From contig JBKPRA010000063.1 in the NCBI GenBank assembly GCA_046734335.1, forward strand, positions 1-31,456: DNA of 31,456 nt, given 5' to 3'. A model generated the notes under the pieces. That model saw only the letters and a list, made by a program, of their open reading frames with translations. It searched no databases and had not been told where the DNA came from. The stretch is from DATBLE01 sp046734335. GTDB taxonomy: Bacteria > Actinomycetota > Thermoleophilia > Gaiellales > Gaiellaceae. Shown in pieces: positions 7,430 through 15,900 of the stretch (the first letter of the stretch is position 1; every line of letters starts with the position of its first letter). A program made the position numbers and the translations under genes.

Positions 7430-7606
7430 ATGGGATTCCTCGACAAGCTCTTCGGCCGCAAGCAGGACGACGCCGCCGAGGGCATGCAGACGGCACCGCC
7501 TCCGGCGAGCCTGCCCGGAGACGCTGCCCCGGCGGCGCCTGCCGACGCCACGCCGGCGGAGACCGAGACGCACGAGCACGACGAGCACGACGGCCACCAG
7601 CACTGA
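7430..7606 (+). CDS. Small His-rich protein (58 aa)
   Basis: ATG at 7430 with an AGGAG site 5 nt before it. The N-terminus 'MGFLDKLFGRK' is a short amphipathic helix of the kind that lies on membranes. The middle is Ala/Pro-rich and disordered. The C-terminus is an acidic His cluster ('HEHDEHDGHQH', six... His/Asp alternation) that probably binds divalent metal such as Ni, Zn or Cu. The family is not recognised. The promoter, operator-like repeat and hairpin upstream suggest a regulated, possibly metal-responsive gene; that is inference. RmuC follows on the same strand after 77 nt. Confidence 0.6.
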   Translation: MGFLDKLFGRKQDDAAEGMQTAPPPASLPGDAAPAAPADATPAETETHEHDEHDGHQH

Positions 7607-7683
7607 GCTGAACCGCCGATAGCGCAGGCCGGAGCCTCGACGACCGGGCTCCGTCCGACCGCGCCGATACGTTCTTCGGCCCG

Positions 7684-8829
7684 ATGTTGATCGGAGCCTT
7701 CGTCCTCGGTGCGCTGCTCGGTGGCCTCGCCGCCTGGCTCTTCCTGCGCGAGCGCGTCGCCGCCCATCGCCGCGCGGCCGACGAGGTCACCGCGACCTTC
7801 AGGTCGCTCTCGGCCGAGGCGCTGCAGCAGAACACGGACTCGTTTCTCCGGCTCGCGCAGTCGCAGCTCCAGCCGATCGCAGCCACCCTGAAGACCTTCG
7901 ACGACAAGACGCTGGCGCTCGATCGAGAGCGTCAACGGGCCTACGGCACGCTCACGGAGCAGGTGCGCTCGCTCGCGGAGGGCCAGGAGCGTCTGCGGGC
8001 GGAGACCGGCAACCTCCGAACCGCCCTGAGAGCACCGCACGTTCGTGGCCGCTGGGGCGAAATCCAGCTCAAGCGCGTGGTCGAGCTCGCCGGGATGATC
8101 CCGCACTGTGACTTCCAGGAGCAGGCGACGACCCGGGACGGTGACGGCGCGTTGCTCATCCCCGACCTCGTCGTGAACCTGCCGGGCGGCAAGCGTGTGG
8201 TCGTCGACGCCAAGGCGCCGCTGGCCGCGTACCTCGACGCGCTCGAGGCCGAAGACGAGCCCACCAGGAAGACACACGTCCAGCTCCACGCCCGCCAGGT
8301 GCGCGAGCACATCGGCAGGCTCGCGGCCAAGCGCTACTGGCAGCAGTTCGAGCCGGCGCCGGAGTTCGTGATCATGTTCCTGCCCGACGAGACGTTCTTC
8401 CGCGTCGCCTGCGAGGCGGACCCGAGCCTGCTCGAGCTCGGCCCCGAGTCGGGCGTCCTCGCGTCGTCGCCGACGACGCTGATCGGGCTCCTCAAGGTGT
8501 TCGCGTACGCGTGGCAGCAGGAGACGATCGCGGAGGACGCCAGGGACATCGCTGCGCTCGGGCGCGAGCTCTACGAGCGGCTCGGCGTGTTCGCCTCTCA
8601 CTTCGCGAAGGTCGGTCGCGCGCTCGGCACCGCGGTGAGCGCCTACAACGACGCGACCGGCTCGCTCGAACGGCGCCTGCTCGTCACCGCCCGAAAGTTC
8701 GAGGAGCACGGCGCCGCGTCCGGTGAACTGGGCGACGTCGAGCCGCTCGAGAAGACCCCCGTGCCACTCACCGCAACGGAGCTGACCCGCGCCGAGCTCA
8801 CTCCGCCTGCGGCGGCCGACGCCGCCTGA
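7684..8829 (+). CDS. rmuC: RmuC-family DNA recombination protein
   Basis: A 381-aa protein with an N-terminal transmembrane helix (about 3-21), a coiled-coil region (25-120) and the RmuC domain. 'VRGRWGEIQLKRVVELAGM', 'PDLVVNLPGGK', 'VVDAKAPL' and 'FLPDE' mark the predicted restriction-endonuclease-like fold, with Asp and Lys of D-A-K as likely catalytic residues. The C-terminus is a low-complexity Thr/Ala tail. RmuC limits inversions between short inverted repeats and has been linked to processing stalled replication. A TACGTT box lies 10 nt upstream of the ATG. Confidence 0.9.
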   Translation: MLIGAFVLGALLGGLAAWLFLRERVAAHRRAADEVTATFRSLSAEALQQNTDSFLRLAQSQLQPIAATLKTFDDKTLALDRERQRAYGTLTEQVRSLAEGQERLRAETGNLRTALRAPHVRGRWGEIQLKRVVELAGMIPHCDFQEQATTRDGDGALLIPDLVVNLPGGKRVVVDAKAPLAAYLDALEAEDEPTRKTHVQLHARQVREHIGRLAAKRYWQQFEPAPEFVIMFLPDETFFRVACEADPSLLELGPESGVLASSPTTLIGLLKVFAYAWQQETIAEDARDIAALGRELYERLGVFASHFAKVGRALGTAVSAYNDATGSLERRLLVTARKFEEHGAASGELGDVEPLEKTPVPLTATELTRAELTPPAAADAA

Positions 8830-8869
8830 CGAACGGAATCACCGGCAGGCGCGCTACGTTTACAAAGGT

Positions 8870-9838
8870 ATGGACGAAACACGTGAGCTGATCGTGATCG
8901 GCGGCGGCCCAGCGGGTTACACGGCGGCGCTGTACAGCGCGCGCGCGAACCTGCGGCCGTTGGTGATCGAAGGGTTCCAGTGGGGCGGCCAGCTGATGAT
9001 CACGAGCGACGTCGAGAACTATCCCGGGTATCCGGACGGCGTGCTCGGGCCGGAGATGATGCAGGAGTTCCGCTACCAGGCGGAGCGCTTCGGTGCCGAG
9101 TTCCTCACAGACGACGTCACACGCGTCGACTTCTCCGAGCACCCGTTTCGCGTCTGGGTCGGCGACGACGAATATCGCGCGGAGGCGGTGGTCGTCGCTA
9201 CCGGCGCGACCGCCCGGCAGCTCGGCCTCGAGTCCGAGCGCTCGCTCCAGGGGCGCGGCGTCACCTACTGCGCGACCTGCGACGGCGCCTTCTACCGCGA
9301 CCAAGAGGTGATCGTGGTCGGCGGCGGCGATTCGGCGATGGAGGAGGCGATCTTTCTGACCAAGTTCGCCTCGAAGGTCGCGCTCGTCCACAGGCGTGAC
9401 GAGTTCCGCGCGTCGCAGATCATGATCGACCGGGCGCGGGCCAACGAGAAGATCGAGTTCCTCACTCCCTACGTGCTGGAGGAGGTGCTCGCCGGTGACG
9501 ACGGGAAGATGCGTGCCGTGCTGCTCCGGAACAGTGAGGGAGGCGAGACGCGCGAGCTGGCCGCGAGCGGTCTCTTCGTTGCGATCGGCCACGACCCGAC
9601 CACGGCGCTGTTCCTCGACCAGCTCGACCACGACGACGCCGGCTACCTCGTCACCCGGCCGGGCACGACCGAGACGAACGTCCCGGGCGTGTTCGCCGCA
9701 GGCGACGTCCAGGACCACACCTACCGACAGGCGATCACCGCCGCCGGTTCCGGCTGTATGGCCGCACTCGACGCCGAGCGTTTCCTGGCCGCGCGTGAGG
9801 GCCATGAGCAGACGGCGCTCGCCGCGCCGCGTAGCTAG
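8870..9838 (+). CDS. trxB: Thioredoxin-disulfide reductase
   Basis: A 322-aa flavoprotein that passes electrons from NADPH via FAD to thioredoxin. The FAD motif 'GGGPAGYTAALYSARA' (11-26) is followed by the redox pair C134-A-T-C137 in 'TYCATCDGAFY', the NADPH motif 'VVGGGDSAMEEA' (149-160) and the terminal FAD motif 'GVFAAGDVQDHTYRQA'. Length and order match low-molecular-weight TrxB. The ATG at 8870 follows 'AAAGG' and a TACGTT box. No thioredoxin gene is adjacent. Confidence 0.95.
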   Translation: MDETRELIVIGGGPAGYTAALYSARANLRPLVIEGFQWGGQLMITSDVENYPGYPDGVLGPEMMQEFRYQAERFGAEFLTDDVTRVDFSEHPFRVWVGDDEYRAEAVVVATGATARQLGLESERSLQGRGVTYCATCDGAFYRDQEVIVVGGGDSAMEEAIFLTKFASKVALVHRRDEFRASQIMIDRARANEKIEFLTPYVLEEVLAGDDGKMRAVLLRNSEGGETRELAASGLFVAIGHDPTTALFLDQLDHDDAGYLVTRPGTTETNVPGVFAAGDVQDHTYRQAITAAGSGCMAALDAERFLAAREGHEQTALAAPRS

Positions 9839-9857
9839 TTCCAGCCGAGCGCCGCGG

Positions 9858-9863
9858 TAGCGT
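9858..9863 (+). promoter_or_regulatory. -10 box of a leaderless corA-like message
   Basis: TAGCGT ends 7 nt before the ATG at 9871. No Shine-Dalgarno sequence lies between. It matches the spacing seen at other genes here. Confidence 0.4.
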
Positions 9864-9870
9864 TGCCGCA

Positions 9871-10785
9871 ATGGCCGCGGGTACCCGCTGGATCGACCTG
9901 CTCGACCCCAGCAGGGACGAGTTGCAGGCGAACCTGCCGGCCGACGTGCACGAGCGAGCGCTGGAGCAGCTCCTCGCCCCGGCACTCCACGACGACGAGC
10001 CCCGCCCGAAGCTCGAGCCGCACGGCGACTACGTCTTCGGCCAGCTGCTCGTCCCGGTGCTGGCCGCCGCCGAGGAGGGGGTCTTCTACCAGGAGATCGA
10101 CCTCGTCGTCACCCGAGACGTGATCGTCACCGTGCGGAAGACGCCTCAGGGCGGCCGACCCGCGTGGGATCCGGCGGCGGCGCAGGCCTCGTGCCGCGAG
10201 GAGGAAAACGTGGCCATGGTCGCCTACCACCTGATCGACGATGTCGCCGAGCACTTCCTCGACCTCGTCGACGGGCTCAACGACGAGATCGACGCACTCG
10301 AGGATCACGTCGAGGTCTGGCCCTCGGAGAAGATCCGCGCCCGGCTGTCGGCGCTCCGCCACGACATGCTCCACATCCGACGAACGCTCGCGCCGACCCG
10401 AGACGCGGTCCGCGAGGTGATCGACAACCGCGTGGAGTTCGCGGGCGACGAGGTCTTCACCCACGAGGTCGAGCTCAACTTCGGCAATGCCTACGACAAG
10501 CTTCTGCGGGCGGCGGACAACCTCGAGCTCGCACGCGACCTCCTCGCCGGCGTCCGCGACTACCACCAGGCTCAGATCGCGAACGAGCAGAACGACGTGA
10601 TGAAGAAGCTGACCGCGATCGCGTCGATCCTGCTCCTCCCCACGCTGATCGTCGGCCTGTACGGGCAGAACTTCCGCAACATCCCCGAGCTGCACTGGGG
10701 CTGGGGCTACTACTGGTCGCTCGGCCTGATCGCGATCACCTCGCTCGCCCAGATCCTCTACTTCCGCCGCAAGAACTGGCTCTGA
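9871..10785 (+). CDS. corA: CorA-family divalent cation transporter
   Basis: A 304-aa protein with a large acidic cytoplasmic N-terminal domain, a long helix region (about 110-240) and two C-terminal transmembrane helices (about 246-265 and 281-297). The CorA signature normally reads Y-G-M-N at the end of TM1; here it is 'YGQNF' (264-268), followed by the usual 'IPELHW' loop and the basic 'RRKNWL' tail. CorA proteins form pentameric Mg2+ (or Co/Ni/Zn) channels. The Met-to-Gln change touches the selectivity loop, so the ion carried is uncertain. It probably starts from a leaderless message. Confidence 0.88.
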   Translation: MAAGTRWIDLLDPSRDELQANLPADVHERALEQLLAPALHDDEPRPKLEPHGDYVFGQLLVPVLAAAEEGVFYQEIDLVVTRDVIVTVRKTPQGGRPAWDPAAAQASCREEENVAMVAYHLIDDVAEHFLDLVDGLNDEIDALEDHVEVWPSEKIRARLSALRHDMLHIRRTLAPTRDAVREVIDNRVEFAGDEVFTHEVELNFGNAYDKLLRAADNLELARDLLAGVRDYHQAQIANEQNDVMKKLTAIASILLLPTLIVGLYGQNFRNIPELHWGWGYYWSLGLIAITSLAQILYFRRKNWL

Positions 10786-10791
10786 CACGGC

Positions 10792-10797
10792 TACCCT
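10792..10797 (+). promoter_or_regulatory. -10 box of the zinc-ribbon/PAS gene
   Basis: TACCCT ends 6 nt before the GTG at 10804 and supports that start as leaderless. Confidence 0.4.
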
Positions 10798-10803
10798 GAT
10801 CGG

Positions 10804-11253
10804 GTGCCGTACTACATCTGCCCGAACTGCAAAGACCGGTCGATCGACATCGACGGATTCGAGGGAATGTCGGACGAAACCGTCGCCTGCCACCGCTGCG
10901 GCTTCGGCTTCCTGTTCGAGTTGATGGACGACTACTACCCAGGGCCGAATACCGGGCTCGTCGTATGTGACCAGGAGGCGCGGATCCTCGCATCCGGGCG
11001 CGGCGTGTTCGAGCTGACTGGCTACAGCGAGAGCGAGCTGATGGGCCACGACGTGGTCGAGCGCTTCGCGCTCAACGGGTTCGACGCGGACAAGAACCCG
11101 GTCTCGCTCGCGCTCGAGTGGGGCGTGCGCCGGCTGGGCGAGCAGCTCGAGCTGCGCACCAAGGCGGGCGTGGCCAAGGCGGTGATCGCCGACCTCTTCC
11201 CGGCGTACGACGAGGACGGCGGCCTGCTGGTCGCCCTCAGCCCGCGGGCCTGA
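10804..11253 (+). CDS. Zinc-ribbon plus PAS-domain protein
   Basis: A 149-aa protein. The N-terminus has two CXXC knuckles (C6/C9 and C29/C32) forming a zinc ribbon. Residues about 45-149 look like a PAS fold: 'NTGLVVCDQEARILASGRG', 'ELTGYSESELMGHDV' and a closing 'YDEDGGLLVALSP' strand. There is no kinase, cyclase or HTH output domain, so any signal must be passed by protein or nucleic-acid contact. Zinc ribbons often bind DNA, RNA or RNA polymerase. It follows corA after 18 nt and converges with the GNAT gene, sharing 17 nt of 3' end. The exact role is unknown. Confidence 0.75.
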   Translation: MPYYICPNCKDRSIDIDGFEGMSDETVACHRCGFGFLFELMDDYYPGPNTGLVVCDQEARILASGRGVFELTGYSESELMGHDVVERFALNGFDADKNPVSLALEWGVRRLGEQLELRTKAGVAKAVIADLFPAYDEDGGLLVALSPRA

Positions 11254-11719
11254 CCTTCACGAACCGGCGCACCTTCGTGCCCGGCTCGTCCTCCTCGAAG
11301 CCGGCACGGAGCAGCGCTCGGATGGACGCCTCGTTGTCGGGCAGCGTCTGCGCGCGAACGTTCTCGACCCCGGGCTGCTCGAGCGACCACTCCGTCAGAG
11401 CGGAGATGGCCTCGGTGGCGTAGCCCTGCCGTCTTTCGGAAGGGACGATCGCGTACCCGATCGTGACCACGCCCCTGCGCGGCGGCGCGACGAACCCGAT
11501 CTCCCCGATCACCCGCTCATTCTCCCGGCCGACGACGAAGTGGAAGCCGAACGCCCGGTCGCCGTGCCGGAGGTACAGCCCCACTCCGTCCCGGGTGTCG
11601 GGCAACGGGTAGCCCGGCGCATAGGCCCAGCCGGCGGGCAGTTCACCGGCGTCGAGCGCTTTCGCCTCGGCAGCGGTGAGAGCGTGCAGTAGGAGCCGTG
11701 GCGTTTCCAGGTCCGGCAT
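11237..11719 (-). CDS. GNAT-family N-acetyltransferase (RimJ/RimL type)
   Basis: A 160-aa acetyltransferase starting 'MPDLETPRLLLHALT', the usual opening of RimJ/RimL-like GNATs. The acetyl-CoA-binding motif A is 'PSERRQGYATEAISALTEW' (R/Q-x-x-G-x-G/A variant), followed by 'NVRAQTLPDNEASIRALLRAGF', the conserved N-x-x-S-x-x-x-L-x-x-x-G-F motif. The substrate is unknown; relatives acetylate ribosomal protein N-termini or antibiotics. On the minus strand a TAGGTT box ends 6 nt before the ATG. The 3' end overlaps the convergent zinc-ribbon/PAS gene. Confidence 0.88.
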   Translation of the reverse strand: MPDLETPRLLLHALTAAEAKALDAGELPAGWAYAPGYPLPDTRDGVGLYLRHGDRAFGFHFVVGRENERVIGEIGFVAPPRRGVVTIGYAIVPSERRQGYATEAISALTEWSLEQPGVENVRAQTLPDNEASIRALLRAGFEEDEPGTKVRRFVKVRPAG

Positions 11720-11725
11720 CGGCCG

Positions 11726-11731
11726 AACCTA
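11726..11731 (-). promoter_or_regulatory. -10 box of the GNAT gene
   Basis: Read on the minus strand, TAGGTT is followed by 6 nt and then the ATG at 11719. The spacing fits a leaderless message. Confidence 0.4.
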
Positions 11732-12397
11732 CACCCGTGAGGACGGGCAGAGGTCGAACAGGACGCAGTCGACGCAACGCGGAGCTCGGGCCGTGCAGAC
11801 CCGCCTACCGTGCCAGATCAGTAAGTGCGGAAAGATGCCCCACTGGTTGCGGGGCACAAGCCGCTGGAGGTCGCGCTCTATCTTCACCGGGTCGTCGAGG
11901 CGGGTCAACCCGAGGCGCTGCGAGAGCCTGCGGACGTGCGTGTCGACGACGACGCCCTGCGGCTCGCCCAATTCGGCCGCCACCACGTTGGCGGTCTTGC
12001 GGGCGACGCCGGGCAGGCGGACGAGCTCCTCGATCCGCCGTGGGACCCGGCCCTCGTACTGCTCGATCAGCATCACCATCGTCCCGCGGATCGCCCTCGC
12101 CTTCTGGCGGAAGAAGCCGGTTGCATAGATGTCGCGCTCGAGCTCCTCCTGCGAGACGGCGAGGTAGTCCTCGGGGCGACGGTATTTCTGGAACAGCCGC
12201 TCGGTGACGCGGTTGACGTTCACGTCTGTCGTCTGAGCGGAGAGCATCACGGAGACCAGCAGCTCGACGTCGGTGCGGAAGCGAAGGGCAATCCCGGCGT
12301 CGGCATGCTCGGCCTTCAGTCGCTCGATGATGGGCGTGATGCGGTCGCGCTTCGGCCCGACGCGCTTGCGGGCTTCCCGGACGAAGCTCCTCGGCAT
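11729..12397 (-). CDS. nth: Endonuclease III, DNA glycosylase/AP lyase
   Basis: A 222-aa base-excision repair enzyme that removes oxidised pyrimidines and cuts at abasic sites. The helix-hairpin-helix 'LPGVARKTANVV' carries catalytic K134, 'VVVDTHVRRLSQR' carries catalytic D152, and the C-terminal Fe-S loop is C201-x6-C208-x2-C211-x5-C217. An open frame continues upstream to 12511, but the ATG at 12397 has a GGCAGGA site about 8 nt before it and matches the usual N-terminus of the family. It ends 9 nt before the GNAT start, so the two may be read together as nth then GNAT. Confidence 0.95.
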   Translation of the reverse strand: MPRSFVREARKRVGPKRDRITPIIERLKAEHADAGIALRFRTDVELLVSVMLSAQTTDVNVNRVTERLFQKYRRPEDYLAVSQEELERDIYATGFFRQKARAIRGTMVMLIEQYEGRVPRRIEELVRLPGVARKTANVVAAELGEPQGVVVDTHVRRLSQRLGLTRLDDPVKIERDLQRLVPRNQWGIFPHLLIWHGRRVCTARAPRCVDCVLFDLCPSSRV

Positions 12398-12539
12398 CGG
12401 CGGATCCTGCCAGGAGCGGCAATGCTCGGCACGGCGACGCGGAGAGTCCTCGGCCCGTTGCACAGGCGGCGACGTCGAGCAGATCGGTTCGTCGGCCGCC
12501 CGTGCGAGCATGAGGAGCGTGCCGGCGGAATGAACCCGT

Positions 12540-12881
12540 CTAGGACCTGAACGGGCTCACGCGACCGGAGACGACGGAGAAGCGCTTCGCTGCGAAGATC
12601 AGCGCGATGCTCACGTACGTGTCGACGATGCAGAACGCGAAGCAGACGGCATAGACGGCCTGGTAGCCGGCGATCCGCCGCTTGTGCAGGGCCACGGCAT
12701 CATCGTCTCCGAGGAACCGCATTCGCTGGGCGTACGCGATGCTCGCGTAGAGGAGGGCGCCCAGCGCAGCCAGGTTGGCCCAGTAGACCGCCATCGCGAG
12801 CCGTTCGTGGACGAACTCCGCCAGCAACGAGGTCGAGAACGGCATCAGCGCAACCGCGCACAGAAAGGCGACTGGATCCAC
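12540..12881 (-). CDS. TMEM175/DUF1211-like protein, C-terminal half only
   Basis: A 113-aa protein with about three membrane helices. The segment 'FLCAVALMPFSTSLLAEF' followed by 'LAMAVYWANLAALGALLY' resembles the second half of bacterial TMEM175 (DUF1211) potassium channels ('LPFPTALLAEY' region). The first half, including the R-x-x-x-F-S-D pore helix, is missing. A stop codon lies in frame about 24 nt upstream of the GTG, and the 116 bases up to addA do not encode it. It may be a decayed channel gene or a short membrane protein of its own. Same strand as addA and nth. Confidence 0.55.
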   Translation of the reverse strand: MDPVAFLCAVALMPFSTSLLAEFVHERLAMAVYWANLAALGALLYASIAYAQRMRFLGDDDAVALHKRRIAGYQAVYAVCFAFCIVDTYVSIALIFAAKRFSVVSGRVSPFRS

Positions 12882-12997
12882 GCGGGCCGACGGTGCCGCG
12901 TTCGAACTGACTCAGCTGGGCCTGCTGGATCGAGACTGCGGCCGGCGATGAGGTCATAGACTCCCGGCGCCCGGCTGCGGGTGGCGGCGCGCAACGG

Positions 12998-15900
12998 CTA
13001 CGCCTCGTGACCGAGCAGCCCCGGCCCGGCGCAGACGACGTCCAGCGCCGGACAGCCGGAGCAGGCGAACTCGCTCGGACGCGGCGGGAAGACTCCGGCC
13101 TGGATCTGCTCGATCGCCGCGGAGAGCTCGGTCTCGAGCGCCGGGAGCTCGTCGCGCCGGAAGACCGCCTCGACCAGCTCGTCGGGGCGCTCCAGGAACT
13201 GGTACACGACTTCGACCTCGTCAGCGCCTGCCCGGAAGCAGGCGATCGCGTACACGAGGCGCTGAAGCCGGTACTCGGCGTCGAACACCTCCGCCGGCGA
13301 ATGGTCGCCGAGGAGGTTGGACTTGAAGTCGGCCACGAGCGCCCGGCCCTTGTCGAGATGGAGCACGTCGAGGACCCCGTGGAAGAGCACGCCGTCGTGC
13401 TCGAAAGCGAACGGCCGCTCGGACGACACGCCGTCGAGAGCGGCCAGTCGCGCCGCAAGCGCCGAGCCGCAGTAGGCGGCGACCAGCGCGCCGATTCGTT
13501 CCAGCTCCTCTGCGGTCGCGCCGGGATACCAGCCCAGCACCTGGTCGAGCGACGGCGCCGTCGGCGCCGCCAAGTCGACGCGCTCCAGCAGGCGGTGTAC
13601 CGAGTCGCCGATCTCGCTCGCGGCCATCCCGACCTGCCCGGCGATGCGGCCGCTCCCGTCCACCGGGCGCATCCCGGCGAGCCGCTCGGCATAGAAGCGG
13701 TAAGGGCAGCGTGCGAACAGCGCAAGTGCCGAGTACGACAGCCGCCGTACCGGTTCGACGGGAGGCACCACCGGCTCCAACGGCGGCAGAAGGGGAACGG
13801 TGAGAGCCGGTACGGAGTCCTCGGCCTCGAACAGCGTGAGCTGGGGGTTCGGCTGCTCGACCACGTGTTCCTCTTCCGTGTCGATCGAGAAACGATCGAC
13901 ACGGATCCCGAGCCGGGCCTCGCCGCGGACGACCTCGCCGTCCTCGAGCTCGCCGAGCTCCAGCCGGTCGAGCACCCAGCCGATCGGCGTCTTCGGGTCG
14001 CGGCGCGACGAGTCGATCGAGCCGGCAACGATCAGCCTGTCGATCGCACGGGTCATCGCCACGTAGTACAGGCGCAGCCGTTCGGCCTCGGCCGCCGCCT
14101 CCTCGGCGTCACGCACCTCGTCGTACTCGAACGCGCCGACCCGCCGTCCTGTGATGGGATCGACCACCTTGAAGCCGAACCGCCCGTCCGGCAGGCAGAT
14201 GATCTCCTCGCCTCTGGTCGACAGGCGCTCACGGCCGGCGTCGGCAACGACGACCACGTTGAACTCGAGGCCCTTGGCCGCGTGGATGGTGAGAAGGCGA
14301 ACCGCGCCGGCACCCTCCTCCTCCGCGACCGCTTCGAGCTCCCTCACCCCGGCAGCGTCCTGCTCCGAGACGAAGCGGACGAAGCCCTCGACGTCGGCGC
14401 CGCGCAGCTCCTCGTAGGAGCGGGCGAGGCGGGCGAGCTTGCGCAGGTTGGCGTAGCGGCGGCGGCCGTCCCACTGGGCGAGGACGGCGAGGTCGTAGTC
14501 GTGCTCGACCATGATCTGCTCGCACAGCCGCTCGAGCCCGACCGTTCCTGCAACCACGGTCAGCCGGTCGTACCGCTGGCGGAAGGCCTGAAGCAGCTGT
14601 CGGTCTCGCTCGGCCAGGCCCTCCGGCAGGCCCTTCTCGACGGCCGTGAACAGCGGCCGGCGCGTCGCGTTCCGCCGAAGGACGACGAGGCCGTCGTTCG
14701 AGACGCCGACGAACGGCGAGGCGAGCACGGTGACGAACGCCTCGTCGTCGTAGCGGTTGTGAATGAGCCGGAGGTAGCCGAGCAGGTCGACCACCTGCTG
14801 CTGGCCGAAGTAGCCCCGCCCGGTTGCACGATAGGTCGGCAGATCGAGCTCGCGCAGCGCCTGCTCGTACTGTTCGGCGTCGGTTCCGGCGGCGAAGAGC
14901 AGTACGATCTCGCCCGGCTCGGCCTCACCGGTCTCGACGAGCTCCCGCACGCGGCGGGCGACCGCCCTGGCCTCACCGGACCGCCAGCTGACGCCCGAGT
15001 CCTTGTAGCTCGCCTTGTCGGTGACGAGGAGCTCGACTGCAGGGCCCGAGGCAGGATCGGGAAAGCGCCCCGCGGCGACCAGCTTCTGGAACTCGTCGCC
15101 GAAGGTGGCGCCGAACAGCTCGTTGACGACCGCAAGCACCTCCGGGCGAGACCGCCAGTTCTGGGTCAGGGGCAGCACCTCGCCGACCTGTTCCCTGCGC
15201 TCCTTGAACACCTCGACATCCGCGTGGCGGAAGCGGTAGATCGACTGAAACTCGTCTCCGACGAAGAACAGTTCCCCCCGCGTGATCAGGTCGATCAGCT
15301 CGCATTGCAACCGGTTCGTGTCCTGGAACTCGTCCACGCAGACCTGGCGGAAGCGGAGTTGCTCACGCTCGCGGATCGAGGAGTCGTCGCGGAGCAGATT
15401 GCGGGCACGAAGCTGGAGGTCCTCGAAGTCGAGCGCCGACTCCCTGTCCTTCGCCGCCTGGTACGAGCCTTCGAACGACTGAAGGAGCCGCTCCAGCAGG
15501 GCACGGTCCCGGGCGGCGACGGCGTTCAGCGCCGCCTGCTCGAGGGCCTCCCGAGCCTGCTCGTAGTCGTCGTCGCCCTTGACCGCGTAGCCGGAGAGGT
15601 CGAGCAACGCCTCGGGCTGCGGCCGCCGGCCGACCAGCTCGATCAACCGAGCAGCCTCGTCCGACCCGCCGGCCGTCTCCAAGACCCGCGCCGCGGCCTC
15701 CTCGATCCCGGGTGCGTCGCCGATCGGCAGCTCCAGCCCGCGTCCGGCCGCACGGAGCGTCTCATAGACGCTCGTGAGCATCCGCCGGAGGGCGGCCGAG
15801 CCGTACGTAGCGAGCAGTGCGAGGCGGTCCGGCTGCTCACGGGCACAGAACTCGGCCAGCGCGTCGTCGAACGCCTCGGCCCGAAGGACGGCGGCCTGGC

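Noticed and set aside
7263..7907. Upstream extension of the helicase frame
   Set aside because: It runs antisense to the His-rich protein and rmuC and carries stop-free but domain-free sequence; helicase similarity begins after 7262.
12398..12511. N-terminal extension of endonuclease III
   Set aside because: The extra 38 residues are Arg/Ser/Pro-rich with no similarity to the family, and the ATG at 12397 has a ribosome-site-like sequence.
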